Shown: positions 32,750-46,626 of the stretch, piece by piece | Position numbering within the stretch: position 1 is the stretch's first letter | Layout of the letters: each line of letters starts with the position of its first letter | Source of the DNA: Kappaphycus alvarezii | Taxonomy: Eukaryota; Rhodophyta; Florideophyceae; Gigartinales; Solieriaceae | Length of the DNA stretch: 64,000 bases | Direction: 5' to 3' | Assembly: GCA_002205965.3 (NCBI GenBank) | Contig: NADL03000745.1 | Coordinates: 242,718 to 306,717, forward strand | Position numbers and translations under genes: made by a program | The notes under the pieces: model-generated | Told to the model about the DNA's origin: nothing | Databases searched by the model: none | The model's input: the letters and a program-made list of their open reading frames with translations, nothing else

Positions 32750-32815
32750 TCCCGGCCGGTACTCAAACCCAAACTCCTACCCGGCTCATAATCACAGCCA
32801 CTGCTCCAGCTTCCT
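32750..32815 (-). repeat. tRNA-like sequence (SINE or tRNA relic)
   Basis: The minus strand has an A-box-like CTGGAGCAGTGGC (32798-32810) and, about 40 bases on, a B-box-like GGGTTTGAGTACC (32758-32770). The spacing fits a tRNA head. The stems do not pair well enough for a functional tRNA. Confidence 0.35.
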
Positions 32816-35294
32816 ATGAAAATAATTTTTGTTTGAGTGTTAGGTCCTGTTACTAGATAAAAAGTTCAAGAATCAACATTAATGGCGAATGAAACCTGCA
32901 CTTCCTCCTGAGAAGAGAAACGCAGGAGCTTCCAATTTACATGCCAAATAATTCAGCTCGGGGTACTTCAAGGAAAAATTCGAATACTCTACAAGATACA
33001 TCTTCTCATGTTGCTTCTTCTGTGCTATTAACTCCCCCACTGTAACGTTTGAAGCATTTGAAGCGTTTTTTACAACATAAAAGATGAAATTTAATATAAA
33101 AAACTTAGGACCAATGAGAAGGATAGCTTCTTATTTCGAAGGGCAGACTTGTCATGTCGTCTGTTTTGCTCAGAATTATCCTTGTTTCCAATACTTTCAA
33201 CGTAAATGCCTTTTAAAGTTTCAAAGTGCTTTGAATTATGTACAATAACCACAGAGAAGAGTATCAACGCCGCAAAATAGTTGTTAATCTTCCGTAGGAG
33301 GAAAAAACAAATGCATCTATGTTTCGAAAAAATTATCAAAAAGAAGTTCATTTCGAAAATATTGACTTTTGTCACCTATTATCCGCATCTAGGGACTTAA
33401 AGCTTCAATTGGGCATTTTATTTTGTTTAAAAACTTTTCATAGCGCTCAATTTGCTCCTCTTTCTCATTAAAAGAGTCCGCAAGATGGTAAAGACAAAAA
33501 GTTGTTGTAGATACTTCGCATTTTATAGTCATATTTAGCTGAATATTTACCGTGTAATCATGAATCATAAAATTTTCAAGCTACCAGAAATTAAACTATT
33601 TCATCGAACTCTGCTCTTATTGTAATACGCCAGTATTACAAGCGCTATGATTGAGAGCATTGATTCCGGAACCATGTTTCAATTTTTCAAAATTTTATTC
33701 TCTGTTTTGAAGAGATCTATATTCACATTTACCTTGCGGTTTAAGTTTCGTCAGTCTGAATATAATCGTTTGTTTTTATTTTTTAGAAGTAAATGAAATT
33801 AATAAGAGTTTTGCGGAAGATTTCGGGTTACAGATCCCTGACCCTAGAATTTTTTGGCTTTTCGGCGGACTGTTTGCTTGGAAACCGTGTGAGTCTATGA
33901 GTCCGCTGTAAACTGGAATCACTTATTATTATTGTACGCTGCAGTGGGCTGAACTCACTTAGTGTTCTATGCGTTTGTTCACGTGTTTCGAATGAAATTT
34001 ATAGTTTTCATTTGATTTTCTAATTTCAGATTGGCTTATTTTTCTTCTAATGCGAGAAGAACTTCTCTTCTTAAGCAACGTTAGTGGCACAGATGGATTC
34101 TCTAGTCAAAACGTCCCCTCTTCGGTCATTTTGTCCCTCGCGAATGGAAAGGGTCAGTTGTTGTTTCTCGCAAAGAAGCCAAATAGGAGCCTGGATAAAG
34201 CCTTGCTGTTAATTACGGTTTCCTCGTTTTCGACTATCTTCTTTTCTGAAAAAACTAGCTTCCGGCTATGACTTAAGCGCAATCTTCTCGAAAATATTAA
34301 ACAAACGTCAGTATTTGGTCCCAAAGTCCATGTTTGATCTCTCCTCCACAACAATGATTATTCCATTGATGAGGATCGACGGTGTTTTTTCAAGGATAAA
34401 CTACCCTGACTTGATATTTTGGTCTCCGAGGTTCATTTTAAACTTCAGCAGAGAACCAACACTGGACACGGTGTACTCGATAGCGACTATGACATTCTTT
34501 TTCGTTTTGTCCTGCGGTAGTTACAAACGGCTGGAAAATAAATTCTAAAACAGGGCTTGGCACATCTCAGAACTATAAAAGCTCCCAAGGCCGCTGTCTA
34601 GGGCATAAACCATAGGGCTCCCGCAGATTCACTGTCAAGCCTATTTCTACACAGGCTGCTCATATGTAATTCTTCGGCGAATTCTAAGCCTTTTCAACTT
34701 AAAACTTTTAATTACCTGTATTTCTAATTAACTATCAATATTTTATAAACATATTTTATGAAACTTATGCCACTCTGTGTCTTCTGTGTTCTTCTTGATC
34801 CTCAACCGCAATTGGTCTGGACTCTTCTCTTTCTGGTGATATTCGTGAAATGACTAGGAAGATGAAGATGTTTTTCGCAATTCTTAGCAGTGTGCCTTAC
34901 TTTGATACTACATGTATACTAAAATTAGCTAACATTCGGCATTGCTATAGATAATTCCGCTGCGGATACTTCTGAGCTCTTTTCTAAGAACAAAATGAAG
35001 CTGGAAATGTATTCACCACCAGTCGTAAGAAATATTTTAACACTGGTGGACCGCGAGTTCAGAAGAGCACGCAACTTTGCAAAACATTACCAAAATGTCG
35101 AAAAATTCTTCTTTGTAGAGACTTATCATCTCTCTCAACGAGAAAGGCATATATCTGATCTCGACTCTAGTTTCTAAGGTTTCGAGAACTACATCAGGCA
35201 GGGTCTTCTTCCTTCACCAACTGTTCCTGTAATTTTGACTTAATGGCCTCATGGTTCCTTGCATAGATTATTAGCCTATATATGAAGCAAATTT
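32816..35294. other. AT-rich, no gene
   Basis: Short frames only, including overlapping ones on both strands at 34050-34550 without recognisable domains. Confidence 0.45.
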
Positions 35295-35460
35295 ATCGTA
35301 GTAGAAGTAGACACAGGCGCCATACTGGTACCTGAGAAGAATTGTTGCTTTTTATCGGTAGAAAATCTGAGAACAATGACGAGATTATCAGAGAATATGA
35401 TGGAAGTTGTGGAAGTTGCTCACGTTCTCGAATATTATATTATATATGTAAAATCTACAG
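35295..35460 (+). pseudogene. Possible retropepsin relic
   Basis: One frame reads VEVDTGAILVPEKNCC and continues for about 50 codons with spacing like the element 1 protease (ALFDSGAVPNLISE). The D-T-G triplet is the retropepsin catalytic motif. No RT or gag is readable beside it. It may be a trace of a very old element on the plus strand. Confidence 0.25.
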
Positions 35461-38400
35461 CTCTGAAAAATTGACTTGATGCAGTCGAAATTATAATGAA
35501 AGGGGTATTTTTTCTGACTAAAGGAAGTTAACAGCAGTGATTCTTTTATCTTTCATACCAATTGGTCTCGAAAATTTAATACCGGGTTTGCGGTTTGAGT
35601 TAAAATATTAATAACGTTTATTTCAGTGATCGCAAATCCATAAAATATGGGTTAAAATATCACAACATTTAATCAGAATGAATTTTGGACCACATTGTAA
35701 GTCTAATTCGGAGGATAATGTATACAAACAGACAAATAACGCTATTTGTTGTTTTCAACGAAGCTTCGAACCATTTACAGTTACAAAACGATCTATGTAC
35801 GAGCTTTAAGGTTATATAAGGGCGTTTATTGGCTAAAAGGGTAAGATGGCGCTTATCAAACATTAAGCAACAGGAAACGAACTCAGAAAATGGATAAACA
35901 ATTTACATTCCATTTTTAGCCCGAGAGACGTGGTAACATTTGCATGTAGTAAACGGAATAAAATAAAAAGTGTTTTCCAGCAGTTTAAAGGAAAGGATGC
36001 AAAGTTCGTAGTATGCACTAGCACATTCTTCATGCTGAGAAACACTGTGCACGGTCATATTCTAGTACTAACAATATCATATATATAAATATACTCAAGA
36101 CTGTCCTTGGTGCTTCTGAACCTAATTTTTTCAAGATTTAATATTTCAATTACAATAATGAGTAATTGATCACTAATTTTGTTGACTTGGATTGAAAATA
36201 AACTTTTCTCTCATGAGAACATTGAAAAGCCGAGATCAGTCCAAGTATTCTCAATGTTAGTTTCTTAATTTTCTGTATGTATCTGTGAGAAAGGATTAGA
36301 AGTGAATGGTACTTTTAAACAAAAGCAGAAAAATGGGACTTGAAAAAATCCACCAATGATCCTTACTTTCGCCTCAAGGTGAAACATCTTCATTTGTCTA
36401 ATACAATGTATGCTTTCCAGCTAAATACATCCAACAAACGAACTTGATTCGTGTAAACCAATTATCCTCCCATTCTACGACCGAATGACCAATTCTATCA
36501 ACTCACCCGCCGTTGTAGAATTAGGTGTTCAACTCACCTGTCAGCAACTTGACCGACTGAAACCAAGCTCAAACATCAAGCTATTGAAAATCTCTCATCA
36601 ATCCATTAAACCATTCTGCAAACAATGAACTCTACATAGATAAGCCAAGATCACTACTTCTTGGAATGACATACTGTACTGAAAATGTCGCCGCTGGTCT
36701 CACAGCCTTCATCTTTCTTAACGATTGACTAAACTTCGCCTCTCAAGCGGAAATTAATCGTAAATTTATACATTTAAAAATCTATATTACAATCGATAAA
36801 AATCTCCAACGCCAATCTTTTTCATCTTCAATTGTAATTTCGGACGTTTATTTGTGCAAAAGAAGTTGAAAATGAATCAAGGCTACCGAGTCTCCGTAGA
36901 AGAAGAAAAAGGTATGCCTGAAATAAAGTATGAACATTTTTTTTTCTGATCTTTGTGGAAATATTGGAAGTTTCTTATCCCTCGAATACCCTAATCGATG
37001 CACCTGCCATAATATTTGCCCACTTTATTCAAAGCAATCGTATTTAGCTATGTCCACTGTAAAATGGAAATAGCTTGGTTGATTTTCTCCTTTATGTCTG
37101 TGTTAGTGAGGCATATTAGGGAGGACGCGTAAGTGTATTAGGTAACAATAAGTTTTTTATGCTAATTGACTTTGAAGAAAGGTTACGGGTAAATGCAGAT
37201 GTGTTTCTACCATCATATACAGTTTTTGCCTGCGAGTAATAGTGAGAAGTTTTCTGTACATTAAAAAAGAGAGCAGAGATGACAGCAGTTTACGTCATAT
37301 AACAGTAGCGCAGATCCTTTATTTAGGTATTTTATTTTAATTTATTCTCAGCACGTTTCCAGGCCTGTACGAGATCACTGTATGTTTTTAATGGCTAAAC
37401 AGTTCGAATTCAATGTAATTGTTTATTTTTCGCGTATCAAATTTTATTTTCCAATCTTTTGTGGTGTATTTGTGCATACAGTATGGTTTCTCATATATTA
37501 TTCTGATAAAGTCCATGAAAAATGAATCGATAATTTTTGAGTGCTCTGTTGTTGAAAATGTTTTGCTAACATTCTGACAAGAAAAGACAATGCAGGAGAC
37601 TTTTCGTGTGAATTTTACCTAATGATACTTTCATTTTAAAAACAAATATTTTTCATGTAATCAACTTTCAGTCTAAAGTTTTACAAAGTTCTGGATAGCT
37701 TTGTGTATTTTACTGTTTATTTCATATCTCTTTACTTTAATGTAAATTTCAGTCTAACAAATTTTGCATTAGTTCTGCTTCTCCTTTTTATCGAAAAGTA
37801 CCGTACAGATTTACATATCCCTGCCCTTAGTTTCAAGTACTCCGAAAAATAAACTAATTTACTGTACCCTGTAAGAGTTTCTAAACTACACAGTAAAGAG
37901 TAAATAGATCTTAAGTAATTATATTTTTTAACTACAACTTTTTTTGGTGACTTAATTTTGTACGGGATATCAAAACATTAGCTTCCATATAATTCGCGCA
38001 GTTAATGCGTAATCATACCCTGAATTAAGAATTTATTTTTGTTTTCAAAATTTCTTTTCGGATGAAATGGGTACAACACACATAGCTGATCTGTATTTAT
38101 ACATTGTAGGTTCTGAATAATTTCAGGTTTGATCTCACTGATACTCGACTCAATGGCTATCTCCGCCCGAATAGTAAAGCATAACAGCAGAAATAAATGG
38201 CTAAGTAGGCATAATATGCTTGATATTCTAATACCAGCAGACTGTACCGATCCTTTGAGGATAGGTTTCTAACTTCTGCACGTAAATGATTTTTTTGTTT
38301 TCGATGCCTTGTGGATGTTTCCAAAACTAGTCACAGTGTAGAAGAGCTGCTATCAGTCCAATTAACAAAAAATTCTATTCATACCCAGAAAAAACCACGA

Positions 38401-40964
38401 AAGTATAAGGTGCACAAATCTGAACAGGTCTTGACGTTACGAAGCAGTAATGGTTTATAAATTTTTATTATCTGACTTTTTGTTGATAACTGTAGTCGGC
38501 AGAACAAATTTGTGTGCCGAAGTAACGCATTCTCCGTATTATTCTCTCTTCAGATTGACTGGATGGAAATAGAGTCAACTACGTAAATTATCACCGAAAT
38601 GACCACCACTTAATATTCATCTTTCTTGGAATCATCAGGCAGTCATATATGAAATCAATAACATCTATGAGCTCACTAATGTTACGTGTAGGATGTGTAC
38701 GCAGACGCAAATAAAGTTTTTCAGGTTACTCCCCTGGCCACTTTCCACAATGATGACTAGCAGTTTACTATATCTGAATTTTATTTTGGAGTTTCTTCAT
38801 TGTTCTTGACTTTTGGCAGTAACATTCATTAGTGTGTCAAAAGCTGTTTCAATATCATTAGTTCAGCAAAAGAGATTTAAAGTTTGATATGCTTGTAATT
38901 TGTTTTTCAATTACTATGACGCCAATGGAAATTATAAATAGTCATTTGCGGTAGCTTAAAGCACTTTAGATAAGCAAAACGTAGGCAATTATTTAAACTA
39001 TTAGAATATATACCCATTTACACATGAAAATCCAATTTTAAGCAGTTTAAGATACATAATAGTGGCATCAGCAACAAGCAAAAAGTTTTTGCATGGATTG
39101 AAGTAAATTTATTACTTCAACATAACTCTGCTTCTTCGTAAAAAGTAATGTTACCTTTCATTGTTCACATAATCACGCTCACTGCATTCCTTGATTAGGT
39201 AAATCACCCCCAAAAGAACAGTCAATTTACCTAGATGAACAATTTGATAATTCAAGTAGGGAGATGTTTTCACGGAGAAGTTCGAGGAAGAAAAATTGTC
39301 CCTGGTATGCTAGACATTTCTTAACGACGTAAGGGTTAGGAATACACATTCATCCCGATCATTTGATTTGAGGCCCTGACATATTCCTCATTACTTAGGA
39401 TAACAGCTCGGTATATTGACACCACATAAAAGTTAAATCACCATATGTTCTTAGGACCATCATCAGTAGAAATTTACCCGGTAAACATCCTACGATTCAT
39501 TCCCTCAATGCAAACAGAAAAGATATACTCAGAACAGATGAGCACAAGCACTTTAAGTGGTAAAATTTTATGATTACCTTCCCTCTTCTATTCTTCACAT
39601 TCAATTCATTTTTTTTTACCTCAAAACATTCATTGATTTTGAACTTTTTGGCATTAAAGAGCTTATATACAGCAGCTAAAGCATTTCTCTCTTTCCTACC
39701 TTCTTCGCTTGCGACGGAACAGATAATTTCTTTAAGTACCCTGACTAAGAAGAAGAAGAAGAAATATTATTGATTCATAACTAGCCTACCTGGTTTATGA
39801 TAAATAAATCTGCCACATTTTGTGTTTAACATGAGTTTATAATGTATCGAGAGCTGTAAATGATTTCCTGAGTTCAAAAAGTAGTGATGTTGAGAGGGAG
39901 ATTATTTATATCGAGGGTGGATCAACTGTACCGTAAGGTCCCCAGTAGGCTGATCCACGTAAATGCAGAGGATATAAGAGCCGAAGGCGCCGCAACGCAA
40001 TGAAAGAAGCCATTTAAAGATTTCATGGGATTGTAGGGGAACTTTTTTTATTATAAAGTGTCAATAGATACTACGGAATAATCTGCACTGCAAAGAACAG
40101 CAACTAAATTATAAGAACTGACGTGAAAACCTGGGATAAAACTATTACAACTGAAAGGGTTTCATAAGGGAAGAACAAAACATCTTCATCTTTGTCGAGA
40201 GTAATCTTGATTGGAATGAGTAAACACATTAAAGTTCACGTAACGGTCTTTCGGATATATTTGAAACTAAAATATATAAATTAGCGGAAGTTTCATCCAT
40301 ATATCATTAAATAATCTAAAAAGAGCTATGTCACTGCTCAGTTTCCTTTAAATTAAAGTTTAAACATAATTTGCCAGAATTTTGTATTTTACCAAAATTT
40401 TAGAAACAACTACTGCAATATACAGTTTTTTCCCGAAAATTCTGATAATGCACCAAGATATATCTATTTTTCGCGTTCTTCTGGTTTTCCAACTATAAGA
40501 CTACCAACATATCACCACTCTGTATTTTTACGATATAGCTTTGGTATATTCCATCTTTGTATTCGCAGTATAGTTGCAAACCGTTATTTTATTGCTTTTG
40601 TGTACGTCCTTGCCAAATAGCCATGCATTTTGCTGTTTCCATTATTCTTTCCTGATTTGATCGCCTTTCTTCTGTAAACGATTCGGCATGCTTCTGAGAC
40701 TTATTACCCTTCTGGCGTGGTTGCCTTTGCGAGGTACTCTGTCGCGCGAAGAGAAGAGTTCGTAGCGTGGGTGACTAGGGTACATTTCCTTGCACGGTAC
40801 GTCATGGAGTGAGTTGAGGGATGGCAAATGCTTATTCGTATTTCATGAGCAAATGCGTAAACAAAACCTCAACAGTGAAAATTTACGGATTTAATAGCCC
40901 TTCCAGATACTCCTGGATAAAATTTCTCTTTTTCTAGCATCTATTTGAGTCACCCAAAGCCTCA
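35461..40964. other. AT-rich, no gene
   Basis: 5.5 kb without a coding frame above chance. The less AT-rich part at 36380-36910 has a 51-codon frame (from ATG 36485) and an ATG followed by a GTATGC donor-like site near 36870. Neither is enough to call a gene. Confidence 0.45.
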
Positions 40965-41030
40965 GTGAAGCAGTGGTGTGGTGGACACTCACCGACCAAG
41001 GCTAGGAAAAAGATTTCGAGAATCATCAGG
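40965..41030 (+). repeat. Weak tRNA-like sequence
   Basis: TGAAGCAGTGGTGTGG resembles an A box, and AGATTTCGAGAATC, about 45 bases on, resembles a B box. It may be a SINE head. The evidence is only these two short matches. Confidence 0.2.
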
Positions 41031-43679
41031 TTCACTTCGTAAATCAGAAGGAACGGCGAAGGAAAGATTTCGATATTGCGCCTTAGGTAGCTTTATAATA
41101 CCCGAGTCAATTATTATTCCAATCTCCACTCGGTGAGGCCATCAGCCTCTCTTTTACGAATTTTCTAGTCCCGCCATCTACTTTACCCTCCAAATATCAA
41201 TCTAGGCGTGAGCAAGTTCTGTCTTTCAATCTATATAATTGGTGAGAACCGCCATAAAATCGGTGCATCTTCAGAGAAAATTATTTTTACGGGGCTTGAA
41301 AGGCAGAATAATCTGTGCTACAAACACTTGAGGACTGCATCTAATAGCGCATGCTTGATGATAAATTTTTATGTGCTCCACTACAGCTAGTTAGTCCGCA
41401 CATGTTTCCTGCCTGAAAAAAGGTTCCAGGACCCAAATGTGTTGATCGAAAGCACATTTAACATCCCCATAGAGGTAATCATGAGGATTGGATGTTTAAA
41501 GCTTCAGAGCGTTCAACGACCTTCACATACCCGTATGTACTCTGACATATCACGCGAAAAAAGTGAACAAGGGATTATATTAATCATCCCAGTGGTCTGT
41601 ATACTCTTGAAATTTGGCCAACATCTCGGCTCATTTCCTCTGTGGTTGGAAATTTTGCAACTCATCCTTTTCATGAAACAATAAAGTTTCCTTACAAAGC
41701 ATTTAATTTTTGCCGCAGCGGCAATATGCAATCTTTCCTTCTCATTTTTCATATTTAAATTATAACTGAACATATATCTAGCCTCCCCTATCAGTTTTGA
41801 GTTGAATTCGGACGAATTCTTATCAACAAAGCAAATAGTGGCGAGCAGCTCTTCCTTAAAATTTTCTTCACTCCGCTAAAATTCCTTTAGCGTCCTCCAT
41901 GATTATTCGGTCGGGCTTTTTTTATTTTATCCCAAGTGTTTTTATCTTCAGAGCTGTTTTTATTATATACTTTGTCCAGGATGCAAATCATTAATGCATT
42001 TATTCCTTCATAAAAGCTTTCTTCACGTCCATATCTTCAGGCTTGATCAGAAAGAGCTTGCAAAAAAGCCGATGCAATGAAAATTTTAAATCGAGAACAC
42101 CATAGCGACAAGGCTGCACTCCTGGTTGAGTTTGAACGCTCCGAAGTCTTCATCATGGGCGAACAGATTCTATTTGGTTGAGCTTTTCTGTATTTTTGCT
42201 TCTCTGAAGGAACGATTCAAGAGCAACATCTGCGATATCACTGTTGACTACTATATTGGAGTCTAGATTGCGAAAATCCAGAAACAAAGACACAATTAAA
42301 TGCTCGTTCAGGTCTTCGAAAGTCCCTCGCATATTTTTAATATCTTCAAGCGATTTTCAAAACGAGAAAATCTCTACCTCTCCCTAAAGTTCCTGATAGA
42401 GCGTCGATAGTAGCTTTCGAGTCCAATTAATCTCAAAACTCATCCCTGTTCCTCGGTGGAGGAGCTTGGACGATTTTCGTGGTGTTAATCCAATCGTACC
42501 AACTTTACTCCTAGATTTTTACGATGGGACCTAATAGCTTGAATTTAGAGTGACTGAAGCTGCATTATGTGACCTTGATATTTAGTTTGGACTTCAAAAG
42601 TACTTCCAAACCCATTTTTAAAATTCGCCTCTTTAGATGCGAGTTTCGGTAATTTCGGGAGATTTACGAAGCCATCATAGCAGAATTTTTTTCTTACAGA
42701 AACGAAAGCGACCTATTGACGCCAGAAATCGAGATTGCCTTGCAGATAATATAATTTGAGCGTTGGACTATGCCATCGAAATGTGTGCAGTATATAAATA
42801 GAAAGTAAAGTAGAGTGCAAAGAGCTCTTTCAGAGGCCGTAAAATTCTCCACCCAGCATTCAACCTGAGAAGATTGCCTTTACACAACTGTAACGTTAAG
42901 GCCAAAATCTATTGGTACCATTTTTATTGTCTTACGTAATATCATGACGCTAAATTTCTATCTGCTACAGGAAAAAGTAAAACATAGGCTAGCTAGTCGT
43001 ACGTATAGGCGAAAAGAATCTTTATCGTACAAATATATCTCTCAAGGATAGAGATTTGAGATCACAATTAAGGTCTTTCTTAACAACTACTTGAGGTTAT
43101 TATTTTTCGAATGTATATATTTCTTGGAAAAAAAATTAACCTCTTTTTCACTGGTCTCCCTTTTCTCTGCTGATAAAGGACCTTTTCAAGCGATTTACAA
43201 TCTTCACTGTGCTGGTCTTGGAAAGTGCTTTGCCTATGAATGCCTTCGACCACAATCTATGGATCTAAGGGTACTAAAATGATATTTCGGGGAACACTGA
43301 GTCTCTTCAAAGCACTTTTGGTTACTGTAGCTACAAATAAAGTCATGATTGGTCGCAGACGTGGGCATACTTATCTATTATTCTTCCTAGAAAGAAATAT
43401 ACCTCCACGAAACGCTCTATAAGCTTATCTACCTTACCTCACCGCTGCTTGCACTCCTTCGCGTTCATTGCAGGCCTCTAAGTAGTTCTTCTATAGGAAA
43501 TGAGCGCCATTAAGGTCTATTGTTGTCAGAAATGTGAGGCATGTTGGCAATTCGAGAAGTCTAAACAAACATATTGGGAGATTTTGACCGTAGATGCTAA
43601 AAAAAGCCAAATTGCGCTAAAGTTGAATATTCAAAGACATATTTGCGGGCAATGTTGAAAAATGGTTCTCTGTCGTTGA
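41031..43679. other. AT-rich, no gene
   Basis: Only short frames on either strand and no recognised repeat. Confidence 0.45.
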
Positions 43680-43990
43680 ATCTTCTTTAAAAGAATCAGA
43701 ATTAACTGAAGTGTTGAAAAACGTTAACCACTGAGCCGCATGCCCTGGCATTCTTGCGCATCTGAGTGGATCACGAAATACGAAATATACATTTAAACAC
43801 CCCTCTCGCTCCGAGGCACTACCTCAAGATGCTTTTCGAGGGTTTTAATGCTTACATCGAACATTACAGTAATGACTGGAACAAATTTTCAACTCACTGC
43901 ACCCCGCAGGGATCGAACCCGCGACCACAGCGGCAACGTCAACTAGGCCCATAACCTATTAAAACTGTTAACATTGAGACATCTGCGCTG
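43680..43990 (-). repeat. Two tRNA-like units in tandem
   Basis: On the minus strand, unit 1 has GTCTCAATGTTAAC (A-box side, 43967-43980) and a perfect B-box-type GGGTTCGATCCCT (43908-43920). The GCGGG-TTCGATC-CCTGC T-arm can pair. About 245 bases further on, unit 2 has GGCTCAGTGGTTAAC (43723-43737), a good A box, with only a poor B box (AGATTCAACGAC). The acceptor stem of unit 1 does not pair, so this is more likely a tRNA-derived SINE than a working tRNA. Confidence 0.45.
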
Positions 43991-46626
43991 TTTTTCTTAT
44001 GTATCTGAACAGAATACAACGTATACATATATTTCAACACAAGGAACCATTATTTCCAAATGGTCCAATTCAGCGACCATAGTCTGGTTTACCTCATCTT
44101 CCTTGCTCGACTGCTTCTATAACTCTGGGAAAGCTCGCCCTTCAAGATGTCGCGCTTCCCGAACTGTTCGGTAAAAATCTGTCTCTCCTGAAATTTTCAT
44201 CACATAACTCAAACGTATTACCCACAGGGAGGCAAATGATCTCAACCAAACTCTCTGTACCGGTCTTTCAATACATGAAGAATTTCTGGAAAACAAAATC
44301 GATCCTACATGAACTGGAAGAATTATATGTATCGAAAGAGATGTAAAGGGGGTTGGAATATATTAATGGGCGTAGAATAATCGATTAAATGAACATTAAC
44401 TACTCATAGGAGATCAGCTATTTTTTTTGGAGGCTGGATTCATTACCGTAAAATGCTTGTGTTTTCCATTTTATTCCTTTTGTAGCCAGGCGGAACCTAT
44501 GGGGCATTCTCCGTTCTTTTTTGGTGAGCACAAGACTTTTGCTACAATGAAAAGCAATTTATGAAGATAGTGAATGTTGCGAAAAACATTTCCTGTGTAA
44601 AATACTTAAACCCTTTCTTTAGTGGTCCACTGTAAATATAAATAATGTATAATAAATCAAAATATTGTTCCATGATTTAGCACCACTGTAGGAAACTAAA
44701 AAACTATTTAAATAACTGACAGTTTCCACCCTACTTGCTTCTTTCAAAATCCAAAAGACAATTATCCTGTTGTCTATTGGGGCATGTTCACCTATTGCTT
44801 TCAAGGAATCTGGAGATAAATATTACCAATGTGAAATGGCTCATACATTAAATACTAGTAAGTATTTCTTTTAAAAGATAATGTCAAACCATTTTTTTAC
44901 AATCCGCTGTGTCTCTATCATACCATTCCCTCTTTTTGCTTTCATCCCTTCTGAGCGCCACCCATACATGTTTTATTTGCGTAGCTATGCGTTACAGTCT
45001 CAATTACAGTATTTGCACCTTCTTGAATTGTAATATGGAGACGCAATCTTCATGTTTAGCGTGAAAATAGTCACCATTCGCGAAATGTATGGATGTTGCG
45101 CTGATTTTGTAGAGAAAATGGTAAATGAAGTGAATTAGACATGTGGAATGACTCTTAAAGTATCATATCAGATACATCAAATAAAATGACATTGAGAAAA
45201 CTTGCTGGAATGCATTTATAGATATCTTATTAAGTACAAACTATCTCTTAAGAATTCGTGTAAAAAATATTTAGATAGAAAGGTAAAAATTCTTTGGAAA
45301 AACAGCAAATTGTTGAGGAACACCAATATTTCGAACTAACTGTATGATGTCGTTATATTTTTCCATCTTTGATAGCATTGCGAAAAACTGACCTTTCTTC
45401 ACGAGCTAAGGATTGAATTGGACGTCTGCATAGATGTGTCGATGACTTTATACGTTTATAATTTACATTTAAAGTGCCAATTACTGGCAGATAAATATAT
45501 ATAAGTTGAAGATTTGCAGACATGGCTGTTCTTCGGTATGGTTGAAGCGACAATCCATACATTAAAATACACAGGCTACTTCGGGTAATAAAATGTATTA
45601 CTAAAGCCAAAATGCTCTAAATTTTGTAACATAGAAGAATGAATAGATATATCTCGGATCAAAAGGATTTGGAGATTTCACGACAGCTACGGAGATAACG
45701 TTATATAAATACATATCTGAACAATTCAAAACATTAAAAAAATATCGCTCGAAAAATTCTTTTATTCATCTGTTTTTCTAATATTTAACGAAATTTGGAA
45801 GTGTTCCAGTTTATCAAAGTCATATCAGCAAAGAAACAGTTTTGTTCTAATCAAATTGTATGGTTTTATTACATTTAAGTTGAAATATTTGTATCACTAC
45901 TGCTCCTAGTTCATATGTTTTCTAAAGTTTTTCTAGAATTTCTGCCTTAATACTTAATCCGGACAATTAATAAAACTTTATCCCGCAAATTGGTGATCAG
46001 ACGTTTCTATGATCCTTTTGAACATACAAAAAATTGAGATATATACACCACAAATTTTAACCCGACGTAACTTCTTTTTAGAGTTTTGATTGAACCAACT
46101 ATAAGAAGCAGCGAATTTCAAACCAATAAAATTAAGTTTCTAGTACTTTCGGGGATTTTACAAGTTAATTTCCCCTCGACCTGATTCAGATTGCACGAAT
46201 ACATATTTCACATCAAAATTTCAAAAATGTCAATTACATTTTCTGCGAACCATTAGAAAATTCTAATCTTTTTAGGAGGTCAAACTTTTGAGCTGGTTAA
46301 AACATTAGTTCTCTGTTTTCTCTATTCCAATGAATAGTAATTCGCATTTCGCAGAAATTTATCATCATTTAATGCTTTAATAATATCAAAAGATTAACTA
46401 TTGTTTTTTCAATTGAATCATATTCCATTTCGGGAACACGAATTTCCAAGCAAATACCCATAAAATTGTTTCCATTTTGCTATTTGATCTGGAATAATAT
46501 TTGACGGAAATTCAGATGCTTGACGAGGCGCAGAGAGGCCAGAAGATTCAGCAACATGCTCTGCCTCCATGATATTTTCACCCGAAGCGCATCGATTGGG
46601 CCAATCACAAATAAGGCCTCTAGCTC
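43991..46626. other. AT-rich, no gene
   Basis: No coding frame above chance. Base composition changes to a more balanced level at about 46.5 kb, where the next gene begins. Confidence 0.45.

Noticed and set aside
36485..36640. 51-codon ORF and a nearby ATG with donor-like GTATGC (36870)
   Set aside because: This length is expected by chance, and no acceptor, second exon or homology could be found by eye.
40642..40827. Less AT-rich ORF at 40.7 kb, considered as exon or tRNA
   Set aside because: No A/B boxes, no splice sites and no domain; short frame expected by chance.
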